Shown: piece after piece, positions 24,465-36,483 of the stretch
Numbering within the stretch: the stretch's first letter is position 1
Layout of the letters: every line of letters begins with the position of its first letter
Assembly: GCA_030268105.1 (NCBI GenBank)
Contig: BSDZ01000086.1
Span: 1,488,001-1,552,000, forward strand
Direction of reading: 5' to 3'
DNA from: Volvox africanus
Taxonomy: Eukaryota; Chlorophyta; Chlorophyceae; Chlamydomonadales; Volvocaceae
DNA: 64,000 bases
Position numbers and translations under genes: made by a program
The notes under the pieces: model-generated
What the model saw: the letters and a program-made list of their open reading frames with translations, nothing else
Told to the model about the DNA's origin: nothing
Databases searched by the model: none

Positions 24465-25254
24465 GCCAAATGTTTTGGCAAAAACCTTCGCGTTGGTTCT
24501 GACTCAGCGCATTGTATGATATATGGTGATCGTATGATGATATGGTGCTAGAGCCGCGCTGAGATCAAGAGTTCAGGAGGTGTCGCTGCATGGGTTGTCG
24601 CACACATGGCTACCTCTTAAGAGCGCTCGCTTTGCTCGGATGTCGTCATGTCTCGCACATTCACCTAGAGACAAGGGGGGAATCGATTTGGGTTTGGGTT
24701 GATCCGTGGGCCATACATGCCTCTGTGGGCACAAAGCTCGTCTTAAGCGTGTGATTTGGGACTGCATTACTTCATCAGTGCTTCAGTAAATAGGAGCCCA
24801 GAACGTCTCCTCCACTGTAATCGCCACTTAAAACATGAAAGCATAGGCGTGCGGGGTCCTCCGAGCGAAACACCTATTTAACCCTATTCACATAATAGGC
24901 GGCAAGACCACATACCGAGGTTATGCGTCTCGACGCCATCCTACAATCATCCCAGCACAATAACAGCAAGGTCAGCCCCATTACCACGTTTCAGGTTTAG
25001 AGCCCCAGCCGTCTCAGGCATCTTCTCTCTAGAATAAGCTTTAAATGATAAAAATATTTTCCCCTCGTGTCAAGCCCTTTCCAGCTGGTCACACCTCTCA
25101 TGACGTATACCCTGTTGCTCGCAGTGCATCTCAACCTAAGCCTGCTTTATTGTAAGCACGCGTTAAACCTCGCAGGCCTATTGCCCACTTGGAGAGACTT
25201 GAACCTCTGCATCCTGCTGTATAGTGGGGTGGCGTTGTAACGGACACCAGTCCA

Positions 25255-28200
25255 TCAGGCCGCACCAGTCCCAAGCCGCAAAACCACCGCAGCTCTGCTC
25301 CGCAGCTCACTTCGCAGCATTACCAGGTCCTGCTTGGAGCCCTGAGACAGTGTCGGCGTGGCGGGAAGGATAAGATGAAGTTTGACACAGGTTGAGGGTG
25401 CGTACGGAGAAGCCGTCGTGGGGCCGGCCAAATTCGCCGTGCAGATTGGAATCTGGGGACTGAGAGCTCAGGTGTACGCGTCACACGCTTATTTACTATG
25501 TGGGTAATGGGGCAACGGCAACAGAAGATCTGGGAGAAAGACATGGGAATGGGAACGACGTGAGGGACGACTTGATGATGCAGTGCAGCGCGCCCCGAGC
25601 CATCTATACGGCATATAGTCTTTCACCAGAAGGGCAGCAAGTAGGCTCTGACGCCCCTGCCTGATGCGGTAACTATACCAGTTAGACGAGGATTGGATGG
25701 TGCGGGTGTGCATGAGTAGCTTAGCCCGTGAAGCCCGCCGTCACTATGAAGTGCAAGGACCAAAGGTACATGGGCAGTGGGACATGGGCAGTGGGACATA
25801 TAGTCATTTCAACCGTTTTTAGATTCCTCCTATCATATCACCTTAGCACAATGGCCATTTCCATTTTGTCTCTTGGTTTGACGCTAACTTGTAAGCATGG
25901 TCGTCCCCCGGGAGGTGTCCGTGTGTGTCCGTGTGTGTGGTTCGCGCATGTTACAACAAAACTCATAAATAAATAATATAAATTATATATTTTTTTCGTC
26001 ACAACTATATATATATATTATATATTTGTGACGGAAAAAAATATATAATTTTTTTATCGTCACAACCTCTGCTCTTAGGAAACCAACCACTTTCCACATG
26101 GAACATGCGCACCTTCATGATATCCTGGTTCTCAGCTGCGCGGCGCAATAGGTATGGCATCACTTGGCCAACTCGCCCGTAGGGAACGTACTTGTAGGCC
26201 CTGCGCACCCGTGCGTCCGTCCCCGCACGCAAGGTGTTGTTCACGAGGAGATACCATCCGGGACCGGATTTATATCCACCCAGGACTAGGTATTTCCTCA
26301 TAGCCCTGCTTCGCCTCAAGTAGAGCGCTGCGTCCCATGGTCCCACAATGTGCCACTAACAGACGAGGACAAGGAGCGCAATCCAAGGACTTCACGCTAC
26401 AGGTTGCGGCTGCATCCCCGCTGGAAACGGAAAAGAGCCCTGTATTCGCATGAACTAGCTGACCGACTCCAAAACATTACCCCCCGGGGCCTACCGGTAT
26501 CCCGCTTTGCCCAGTGTTAGAGTCAGGTGGTCAGACATGCCCAGCAGCTGTCCAAACATGACACCGGGAGTTCCCGGCGGGCTTGAGGACGGCAAGCCCA
26601 TCGCCGTCATCCGCGCCACCGCCGCCTCCACGCTTTCTTGGTTATGGGTGCCCAAGAGCACCTGCGTATTCAGCGGATACGGGCACAACACAAAACTGCA
26701 GATATAGGTGTGGGCTTTTAAGCTGATGCTCCATGCATCTAGCACTTTAGCCTCATCATGTCCAATAAACGACATGGGAAGCATCAGATCCATGAATTCA
26801 ACCCTGTTCCACGCTTTAAGCGCCGCCTAGCACAAAACATTAGTTCATAGTTCGCGGCCACCTCTAACGATCGACATGTGGAATGGTGAACCTGGTGGTG
26901 TGGTGGTAGTGGTAGTGGTGGGCCGGTGCCGGTGCATGGCGTGACAAAACCCAAGGTCGCCTGTCTGGACCATGCGCGCACTAGTTACCTGAGCACCGAG
27001 AGCTCCACCCTTCCCACACTGACCTCGGCTCGGCCCTGCTGCACCCCTGCCAAGAGATCCTCCACACAGCTGTCGTAGTTAGCATGGGTCTGCTCCAAGG
27101 AGGCCCACACGGGGGAGGGCAGCCCCAGCTGTTGGGCCCGGCGGCGCTCCAGGTGAAGGTAGGCACCACGGACCTGATGGCCACCAGGGACAGAGACGTG
27201 GAGGACGGCCGTTGAGAACCGGTCGTGAGGGAGAAGCCATGGCGTAGTGGACAGGGGTCCAGCGAGCGGGGGAATGAACGTGAGCGTTGGGGATGCATGC
27301 GCTGCATTGAAAACCCCTGTGGCCTTACCGGCAGGATCAATAAGTCACGGAGTCCCGTGCCCAGTATTGTGGCGCGCCGTTTAACTCGCGATAACGCCCC
27401 TTAAGATGTACACGCAAGCGCCTCTGCACCTGTGATATATAGACTTTCAAAAATATCCGCATGCTTTCAGACTCCTTCCGTGTTCGATGCGGTGACACTT
27501 ACTCACCAACTTGGCCCCAAGCACCCAGCCCTCCCTTCGCGCCCGCTCCATGTCCCGCAGCAGGCGGTCCCGACTGTCTACCAGGTATGCCTGCACACGT
27601 TGGGCAGCAGGGTCGCACTCCCCTGAGCAGACAACCATAGATGTCGGGCCGCAGAACACTCGGGCTTTCTAGCTCGGGAGAAACAGCGCCTCGAGGCGCT
27701 CTTTTCCCGCAATAGAAAGCCAGAGACAGACATGACCCCCGGGGACACCTTTCCGTGGAACGTCTTGCGCCCCTCAAGCTGCCTGAGATGCATGTTACTC
27801 CAGTCCTTCTCCTGACATGCCTCCCAACCATATTCCCAGTACACGGGAGATGAGGTAAAAGTAGTGGTGGTTCACGGGGTCTTGGTCTCACACCAAGGAG
27901 GCAAAGCACATGGGCCTTGCTCAACCAGCCCCCAACTCCTGTCCTTCAAGCCCCAAACAGCGGCGGGTTTCGGGGATTAATTTGCTGTCACGTGTTGCTG
28001 GTCCTGCAACAAGCACAAGGACGGTGCAGTGTGTCTCACCTGGTATGTGTTGAGCACCCGGGCCACCCCGTTGCGATTGTGCTCGCGCATCAGCCGAAGA
28101 GTCACGTGCTCGATAGCCTAGGGATACAGGTAGGCAAAACGGGGACGCAGCACGGAAGCTAAAAGCACAGCGGCCCTCCATCCAAGTTCGGTTTGCAATA

Positions 28201-31200
28201 TTATTATAACATTAGCAATATGGTGGCCGAAGGGTGACAAGGATACAACCACATTCTTCACGGGGGTGTAAAACCTACGAGCTATATGTGAAATAGGTAT
28301 CATAGATTGTTGCGGGCTGCGGGCGCCTGCCGGCACAACGGCGACTGCTTGCGCTTCCGGCTTGTGAGGCAGTGACGGACATGCAATCCAGGGTACCGCC
28401 ATGCTGACATGACAGAGTTGGCTGTCGCCCTTATCAAAGCGTCAAGGGTGGAGAAATTCGCCTCCCACGGCCCTCTGCTGCCCTCAGCAATGAAAGCCAT
28501 AACCTGAATCTCCTGTACTAAAATATTAATATAAAGGACGGAAGGTACGTGAAAACACCATCGACGGTGAGATGTTCAGCAAGCACAATATTCCGCTTAA
28601 TTCGATCCTAAGCAGACACCAGCCCGACCCGTTATCGACCCACCGGCTGGAAGTACGTGTGTTCTGCATCGATCATGAGCCGCACGTCCAAACGGAGCGC
28701 AGCAGTCACCAGCCTCTGTGTGGCGACGCACGATCATGGGCGGGTTGTACCGTGTCAGGGGAATCAAGGAAGCGCGCATGGGAATTCGCCTGATGGCTGA
28801 AGTGGAGGATACATCACATCCAGAGTCCGCGAGTACAAGGCACCAGCAGTAAATTGAAATTTTATAGGAATAAAATTTAAAACGGTTTCTGCTTAATGTG
28901 GAATAAATGATTGGGAATTTGTGGAATATTAGCCCCTTGTATGGCTTATCATAGACGAAAGCACCCTTCACCCCATCCCCTGCCGGCGAATTCTTACGCC
29001 CATTCCGGACTTCCATAAGGCCCTCCGGCCTTCCACAAGGCTGTCAGCAACAACCGCTGAGAGCAGCTTCCATGAATGGACCTCACACGCCAAGGTCCAT
29101 TGTCACCCAATGGCCATTCGAAAGCCTCTGGAATACCATGGCAGTTAGCACCGGGTGATATCCGCACAACACCATGCCCTTGGGCGTATCGTACCATGCT
29201 GCACCCTTCTGCGTACCCGCGCACCTATGCCCGCACCTGAAGCCTGCCCAACAGGGCGTCCATGAGCTTCACTTCCTCTCCATCCAGGCACGCCTCCACG
29301 ACTGCGGAACGAGGCGAGAGAACGCGCGAGTAATATGGAACATGCGGGTAGCGTGCGGACGCCCTTGGCAGGAGGCGCGAAGAAACCACGAGGCCGTCCA
29401 AGAACACGCAAGGGCACACGCATGTATGCATTTCCAGAATATGGTTGCGGCAGGGGCAACTAACATAAATCTTTACGACGAATCAGGCAATTAAACCCAG
29501 CGACCAAAATCTCGTTCTGCGGAGGGCCCGTGTGCGGGCTGCTTCAGCGGGTGCGCCCTTTTGGTAAAAAACCCAGACGGCGGGCGCTCGCTTCCCTCGG
29601 GCGTCCTAACCCCCGGATAGCTTCAGCAAGAAACCTGAAGGACAGCACACTACATGACAGGACCCAACCGCTTGCGCACCCTCCTGGCTGCTGGCGCCGT
29701 CGCCTCCGCCGCCCTCTGCAATCCTGGCGGCGAGCATGGGCATGTGTCGCAGATCCAACCGCTGGCACCAGCTCACGTAGTCCACCTGGGAACAAACAGA
29801 TTGGATAGCACATGAATAGCACATCGAATCAGTTCTGGCGGTATCTGCAACTGTGCCCGCTCAAAAGACTTCGGCCTATTGTTAGGCAAGCCCAATCAGC
29901 AGTATAGCGATAAAGTGCATTAAAAAGGCTCAGGTGTTATATTGAAGCGCAGATAGATACATTCCTATGTTTTCTCCTCCTATTTTCCTCCTCCTCCGCC
30001 TCCTCCTCCTCCTCCTCCTCCTATTTTCCTCCTCCTATTTTCCTCCCCCTCCTCAAGATCAACGGCGCAGGCAGGCCCACGCGCCGTAGCACCGGCGCTC
30101 TGAAACCGACCAGTGAATGAAACGTCCGCCGGGATGAATGCATCGGTTAGCCGGTATGACAATATCCCATAATATCAACGCCATAATTGATCTATTAGGA
30201 ATGGCTGAAGTACCTCTTGACGTACCTTCGCAAGGAGTACTTCACAATACCTCTTGCGAAGATTGTGATGACGTTGCACCCTTACCTTACCGGTACCCTC
30301 TGTATCCAGCCAACGAAACGTCCCCTCTGCCTGGCTCGCCAGCGCCCCACCAGCTCCCAGGGCACCAGCAGCACCCACGCCGCTACCCACCAGCCGTTCC
30401 CACTGGCGCTGAAACTCCTGGCGGTCGATGAAACCGCTACCTTGGGGGCCGGTGCACGAGAGAAAAGAGGGATCACAGACGAAGGCGCGGAGGAAGATGT
30501 AGTCCAAAGGAGCGGCAAGCCATCCTTTCCCGACCTAAACCCGACGTTTTTGTTGGGAAGGAAAGCGCCCCGCCCTCGCGGTATTACTTCTTTCTTCCTT
30601 CTCATTCTCTTATACATGTATCGCTCACCTTAAGAGCTTCAAGCTCAAGGCCTCAAACACACATTATCTTTTTACTGCTGCCACTTATACCCCCTTCGAC
30701 TAATGCGCCCCCAAACCCCCGTTTCTGCGCCTAAGGAACTCAACATACCGCCAATATCCACCAACTGCCCCTATGATGTACGCTATGCTTGCCCTACCGT
30801 CTTCATCAAAGCGCGAGAACAGACCGTGCAGCATCCTGATTGCGGAGCTAGCCCGCTGCAGCAGTTCCGGGTTGCCCAGCGCCGTCATCTGTGGGCGAAG
30901 ACAACAGCTTCTTGGCACGGGCTTGGCACCGACTCACCCAAAAGGTAACCAAGATGCCAGTTGGGCAGCAGACAGCGACACAAGGCAACATGGCAACTCA
31001 AAACGCGGCAAGGATACTCTCATGGGGGAAGAAGGGCGCGGGTCTCACCGGAGTCTGGGGATTGCGTATCTCACAGTGAAATAGGGGCTCAGGTCTGTGC
31101 TCTATGTAGCATAGAGGTTCTGCAATACCCCCCTCTTAAGAGATCACAACTTCGCGATTTGGCAGGTGTAGATACATCTGGCGAAAACGGCATGACACCC

Positions 31201-33312
31201 TCCCAGACGTCACACACCCCCGACGCTAACGCCAGGTCGTCTCAATATCTTCGGTAACAAGAGTTAAGTTATAAGTTAAGGTGCCGCCGCACCTTGATTG
31301 CAGCGAACGCTGGCCGGCCGGGCTGCAGAGCAGCCATCTCGATCGCCGCCAGGAAGTGATCCACGTGCCTGCACGGGATGCAAGATCTAGAGTGATAGTG
31401 TGCACGGGTGCGATAGACATAACGGGGCCGACCACCCGGCACGACACCCACACAGCAGGTGTATCGCCCCTGAGCGAAACATCGTAACAGCTTGATACCA
31501 TCCTGCGATACCGACATGCATACGTAAGTTGGAACTTCATCGCGCCCGTCCGCTCCCATCCGCTCGATAACCCAGCCAACGAGTTCATTAACATAAGGAG
31601 CAATAACGCCACTGCACAGGTGCACAGTCAGGCGACCCGCGCCCTTCTTGGGGATAGGATATGAGCACATATATATTATTTTATTTAGTGTACCCCTATA
31701 TATATGTATGTGTGTGTCGGTGTGTTGTCTGTCTCGCCTGTCGCACTGCTCCTCGGACGCGTAGTCGTAAGTGCGCCCGACCACGCCAAGAGCACGTGGC
31801 GAAGGCTGTGCCGCCTGAAGTCCTGATGCCGCCTCCAGGGCCAGTGGAGGCTCCGCACCGGGCGCCGCTTGCTTTGAGGCCGCCGCCGTAGTGGGTCCAA
31901 CGTCATCCTCAGCCGCATAGTCCAGGATAGCACCCACTCCGACAGCCTGAGGTACCGTGAGGGCGGGGTAGCTGTGTCAGGTGCGGTCTTCTTTCTACGC
32001 TGCGCAGATGGGCACGCACCGTATGACCATGCAACACAGTTACCAATGAGGCGATTGGAGGAGAACCGTGGGGCCCCCCCTAACGGACAGTGTGGGCATT
32101 GAACAACCAGACCTACAGCATACTAGAAATGTATGTGGGACACTGAGTCTTCCCCGCTACCCAGTCCATCACCTACTTGCAGACGGTCCACAGTGCCCCG
32201 AACTTCTGGAACGTCCTCACCTGTAGTGAAAAGCAGCAAACGGGAATTTGTATCACGGCGGAAATGATAACCACACATTAAGATTGGGTTAAACGGGCAT
32301 GAGACCGACATGCATATAAGATAGGGTCAGCAAATGAGCAGAGCTTGTCCCGTACACTACATGAACTGCCTACAATATCACCACAAAGCTGTACAACACC
32401 TTTTGTGGCCATGCATTGTAAGACTGCATCTAAGGACGCCTCATACGCCGCACTGCATGGAATGCACGCCGTCAAGCACATGCGGGTTAAATCTGCACCG
32501 CACCCGGATGCCCGCCCTTTCCACATGCAACACATCCGTGAAGCCAACAGAGGACGCCCACATGCCCAAGCAGGCCCTGACCTCGCTTAGACCGGAACCC
32601 GGAGCCTTGCAACCTACACAGCACTAACACTGGCTGTCGCTTACCTGCGCAGAAGTGCGCAAAGAAGGTCGATTTAACTAAAGTGTCCGTAGCTTTCTCA
32701 CCCACCAGCCGCCGCGAGATTGCCAATAACGCCTCCGCATGATTCACCAGCGGCTGATGCATGGGCATTGGTGGCGGGCAACCGTTGTTTTTAGTAGTCT
32801 TGCACTTAAGTGGAAAGACAACTAACACGGCGTAGACATAGATAGGCTCGTTGTGTGATGTGTGACGCCTCAAAAAATCCATATCATCACAGCAACAAAA
32901 CGTGGGCACGTTAGCCGGAGACGCCACCCTTGAAACTCCCTTGTGCAAACAGATCTCGCCGGCACCGCGCGGTGCCTACCTTAAAGCCACAAATGCGCAG
33001 AACTCCATACGCTCGCAGCAACCGCCATGTGCTCTGCCCCTCGAATACTGTTCGGTGGTCGGAAAACGACAGCACTGATGTGGCAGTGGCCGCAGTGGCC
33101 GCATTTGAGAACTCCCTCTGTGAGCTCGGTCTCGGATCCAAACCCAGTCCAGCTTCGTTTCCTGCTCCCAAAGAGCCATGTGGCCGAGATGCCTCGTTAA
33201 GTACAGAGACAGTAGCTGCCCCACCAGCGGCGAAGGTTGGGTTCACCGATGAGATGTGGGTGACGGAGGCGGACAGCAGATCTCTCGACGGTGGACCAGC
33301 AGTGGTCACCAT
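25255..33312 (-). CDS. Mitochondrial-type proline dehydrogenase with EF-hands
   Basis: FAD enzyme oxidising L-proline to delta-1-pyrroline-5-carboxylate. Predicted 637 aa. Exons, high to low: 32980-33312, 32645-32753, 32177-32220, 31738-31946, 31293-31368, 30798-30888, 30286-30440, 29680-29785, 29237-29301, 28644-28715, 28040-28117, 27507-27590, 27024-27173, 26495-26661, 26113-26200, 25255-25341; every join keeps frame. Family motifs in order: STWRLLRAYGVLRI, VGAILDYAAEDD, TYDYASEEQCDR, LMIDAEHTYFQP, EHVTLRLMREHNR, GAKLVRGAYL, TLEQTHANY-like LEQTHANYDSC, LLGTHNQESV, FGQLLGMSDHLT, AYKYVPYGRV, and YLLRRAAEN, whose paired Arg bind the substrate carboxylate in this family. Two EF-hand loops interrupt the barrel (residues 285-296 and 333-344). 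The Ala/Ser-rich N-terminus could be a mitochondrial presequence. The start at 33312 is the first in-frame ATG; the frame stays open upstream to about 33534. The exon 4-5 intron uses a GC donor (31736-31737). The 27024 boundary (GTCAGT donor) was chosen because it gives GRAEVLLGTHNQ, the family spacing. Confidence 0.95.
25981..26050. repeat. AT-rich inverted repeat (hairpin) in last intron
   Basis: Arms at 25981-26004 and 26026-26050 are reverse complements over 24-25 bp (TTGTGACG then A/T run, one extra G), around an AT-only loop. A third partial arm copy follows at about 26051-26065. It lies in the last intron of proline dehydrogenase and resembles a MITE remnant or a strong RNA hairpin. 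Confidence 0.8.
29981..30051. repeat. CCTCCT / ATTTTCCTCC repeat
   Basis: A pyrimidine run of CCT triplets is broken by several copies of ATTTTCCTCCTCC, in an intron of proline dehydrogenase. On the transcribed strand it is G/A-rich. Confidence 0.75.
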
Positions 33313-36300
33313 GGCCGCGGCAGCCCTGGCAGGCGAACTGGAAGCTGCCGCGGCGCTAAACGACCGCACGGTCACCCCACCGGTGGCTGTGGCTGTGGCT
33401 GTGAAGGAGCTTGAATTTGCAACGCATAGCACGTCGCCATGAATAAGCGCGAGGACAGCGGAGCGCAATGTAGCCCCCGATGCGACCGAGCAACTGAGGC
33501 AGGCAAAGGGGCCAAGCGGATGAGCGACTAGCAAAGCCCATAGAAACTTATCGCCCCTTGTGGTTTGAGCGCTGAGATATTACGCGTGAACGACTACTGG
33601 AATGCGCTTTATTTGTGTATCAATTTCAGGAATAGTGAAGGCAGGAAGTGTTCGCCCTTTTGCGGCACATAAAGCAGGTTGGCTGGCAGTGGTGACCCAC
33701 GGCCCGCCAGCAATCCGCCTACGATCTCACCGCAGTGCCTATCCAAGCATCTGTCCCCAAACCTTTGACAACGTCCACCCGGTAGCGGACCTCTGAGGAA
33801 TGTGACGCAGTGGGGTTTTCCCCGACCCAAATCGCAGCTACATGCAGGCTCACCTCGTATCATACCATGCGCACGCGCGCGCGCGCACGAGAGAGAGCGC
33901 TTTTGGCAGGAAAGGATGTAAATTACAGCACAGCTTTTCCCTGCTGAGATCCTAATTGTCTACGGGTTTTGTTGACATTTTATTTACTAGCGTTAAACAA
34001 TACCGAAAATGGAGGGCAGTCACCAACGCTTACCCTATCTCGAACGCAGGCGTAGTCACGCCAGCCAGTGCAGCTGCAGCAGCAAGAGCAATACCCGGGC
34101 GTTTACTTGCTGGAAGCATTCCCACGTCTTACAGTTACCAGCACGCCGACCAAAAATATGGAGCAAGGATGGGCCACCGCACTGAAAGGCGGCAAAAAGG
34201 GTTGGGCGCGCAGCGTGCTTAAGTTCATGAGACGCTTTTCACGTATTCCTGAATAAAGCACAAGTCAATTCGGCGTGTACTATGAGGGCAATGGGGATGT
34301 TTACAACTTATGTCAACGGCTTCGATGCGCAAGTCCTGAGCCCCCGTCGGGATATGTGGTATGAGGTAGCTGTGAGAGGGGGGTTGCAAAGATGATGGTC
34401 AACACACGTCAACATGTTAGATCATTCATATGCGTTATATTTGTACCTGAAACTATAAGGTCTACATACGCACATAATGCTTGTGCAAGGGAGTATCCCA
34501 GTCACGTGGTAATGACATGGCTGGCGTGGAATGCTATCGGCAGTGCGTCACTTCCACCCAGCACCTTCCAAGGCCAAACAATGGCCCTTGTCCGTACATA
34601 AAGGAACTATTCCTTGGTGCACGAACAAGAGAATTGAAAAGTCAGCTTGCCTTCAAGATGCTTCTCAGTTCCCACGGAGGCCACTTTCATGAAATGCAAC
34701 TCTTAATGAAGATGAAACTCCTGAGGAGCATGTAGCGACCCGGGAAGAGTCATCATACAGAGAACATGTAATATCCAGGGAACCTACGTGGTCATGCAAT
34801 GCAACAAGAAGATGAATAGACGGCCAAAGTCGGATTCGCGATGGGCCTCTAATCCCACTGAGGCTTTCTGAGTTTAAAAAGATGCTCAAATAGTCACATA
34901 AAATTTACTTGTTAGAGAAGAACGACGGGCTAAATTCATTTGGTATTGACGTGCCGGGCCTTATGTCCCTTGTGACAGTTAGCTACCAGCTAGATTCCAT
35001 TGTTCGACTGCGTTCTGTCATTGCATATTCATTACACATATAAAATGTGAGGTTCAAAACAATTCAGGCCGTGCAGCTGCGCGTTCACAGAACGTGCAGC
35101 GGAAGAGGGACGTAACATCACGTCTATATAAGGCAGGATACTCGCACGCGAGTCCAGTGCGCTTTGTATGTGGCCTCACTCTTAGCGCTTGACCACGACC
35201 GATGGCTCTCAAGGCCAGATAGAGTACGGGGCTCAGCTACCCGGGGGTAGGCAAGAAATCCCAGTGGGCTAGGGTCACTGTAGATGACAGTCACCGTACA
35301 AGCACGTGCACAACCCAGACCGTGACCAAATCGCCCCTGGGCCAGAATGAGCCAGACACGGTCCATGCCAAGGGGTACTGGTGCATGGACTTGCGGCCCC
35401 ACCAGGATAACACCCCGAGGGATGAGTATACTGTGCGTTTGTGGCCATGCAAAATGTGATGAAATGGATTCGAACACGATTTATTGATTATGCTTGACGC
35501 GTATAAGTGTAAATTGAATTGAGAGACCATTTCTTTAGCGGGGCAGGTACGGTGCCGGTGTGTGAGTCATGGTACCACTACAAACTAGCGTACACAGAAA
35601 GTCAAAGCGACAGACTTCTGTACGACCGGCAGCTACGTAAGCGGCACTCTGACCCCGGTTAAATGGAGAACAGGGCTTCGTATTGTTGATGCAAAGGCTG
35701 CTTTTTACGTCTCAAGGGCGTGCACAGCGGTGCTTTAGATCAGGTTGCGGAGAGTGCAAGCATCGACGGAGTAACCCTAAGCATCTGGTGTTACCTGAGC
35801 CTGGATCTTGAACTTTAGCATCAATGTTAGGGCTACCAGTCATCTGGGTCTCATGACAGAGGATAAAATATGTGTTCCATACCGCTCCTTGCCGGCTTAG
35901 AAAGAACTCTCAAAAGCACGGAGCATGGAGGGGGGAAGCTGCTTCCCTCTGCTTCATTTCCTTATGTTTTACGAACTTAATCCTTACATTTCATTTCTCT
36001 GTCGAGTTATACATTACGGCATCCCTTGGGATCGTGCAACCCTGATTGCGGCGAAAGATGCTCCCGGGTAGCAGCACGACAGCAGTACCAGGTACTAGCA
36101 GCGGTTGGGGCAGTTTGGAATCGCGCCTCGTGGAACACATCTGATTAAGCTATGATTTCAGTGCATTTGCAATTGGCGTGATGGGAAAATGACAAGGCCG
36201 TCCGACACATCGAGCCCGTAAAGCCCATTTGAAATTGTTTGCCTTTGCGCTTGCTGTCTGTATAATAAGATTCTTTATGATTTCGCTTGACGACAGTACA

Positions 36301-36483
36301 GGCATCCGGAACGCATTTCTCATCAATAAGCACATTCACCAAAAAGTAAGGTGACAGATTTGGTCTGGCGCGCGTGCAGTTACAGTTAAAGCAAGAAGCC
36401 GTGGAAGACCTAATTGTGCGTAGTAAATTTAAAAGGTGGTTAATGGTTCGACAGGATGTCCAACCAACCTGCGCAGGCACAGC
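33313..36483. other. Divergent intergenic region, few weak signals
   Basis: This separates the start of proline dehydrogenase (minus) from the SAAL1-like gene (plus) and should hold both promoters. A CG/GA dinucleotide run sits at about 33870-33897. An orphan exon-like frame (34056-34256) is listed separately. At about 35170-35475 both strands are open for roughly 70-115 codons without recognisable motifs. Nothing else is supportable. Confidence 0.4.
34056..34256 (+). CDS. Orphan terminal-exon-like frame with basic tail
   Basis: After a pyrimidine-rich stretch and TAG acceptor, 67 codons run to a TAA. The product starts SRQPVQLQQQEQYPG and ends in a basic amphipathic tail (KKGWARSVLKFMRRFSRIPE). 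The tail resembles the C-terminus of the cyclase at 21208-21357 in style (a KK/KR helix at the very end), which suggests a relic 3' exon of a similar membrane-associated protein. No upstream exons were found, and the opposite-strand gene is too close for a large one. It may be chance. Confidence 0.25.
   Translation, partial: SRQPVQLQQQEQYPGVYLLEAFPRLTVTSTPTKNMEQGWATALKGGKKGWARSVLKFMRRFSRIPE

Larger units (their letters stand above)
21358..25254. other. Convergent intergenic region, no gene seen
   Basis: This lies between the cyclase stop (21357) and the proline dehydrogenase stop (25255, minus). Frames up to 180 codons exist on both strands but lack domain motifs, splice-consistent partners or coding bias. 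Simple repeats occur: GT-rich stretches near 21470-21590 and ATC/AGC triplets at 23481-23511. A TGTAA on the minus strand (24460-24464) could be the dehydrogenase poly(A) signal. Both 3' untranslated regions presumably lie here. Confidence 0.45.

Noticed and set aside
25180..25260. tRNA-like T-arm (GGTTCAAGTC on minus)
   Set aside because: No anticodon stem or matching acceptor stem could be drawn, and the 3' end of the last dehydrogenase exon begins here.
26989..27023. Longer version of dehydrogenase exon 13 ending at 26989
   Set aside because: It needs an alternative acceptor that inserts about 25 residues between GRAE and VLLGTHNQ, where the family has none; kept only as an alternative splice.
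27578..27924. Minus frames with YWEYGWEACQEKDW and a Cys/Pro-rich partner
   Set aside because: They lie in the intron between dehydrogenase exons 28040-28117 and 27507-27590, which join in phase at the conserved NTYQ-AYLVD.
28300..28500. Minus-strand frame with VMAFIAEGSRGPWEANF
   Set aside because: Reads like coding, but flanking dehydrogenase exons 28644-28715 and 28040-28117 join directly to give the conserved YFQP-AIEHV sequence, so this lies in an intron.
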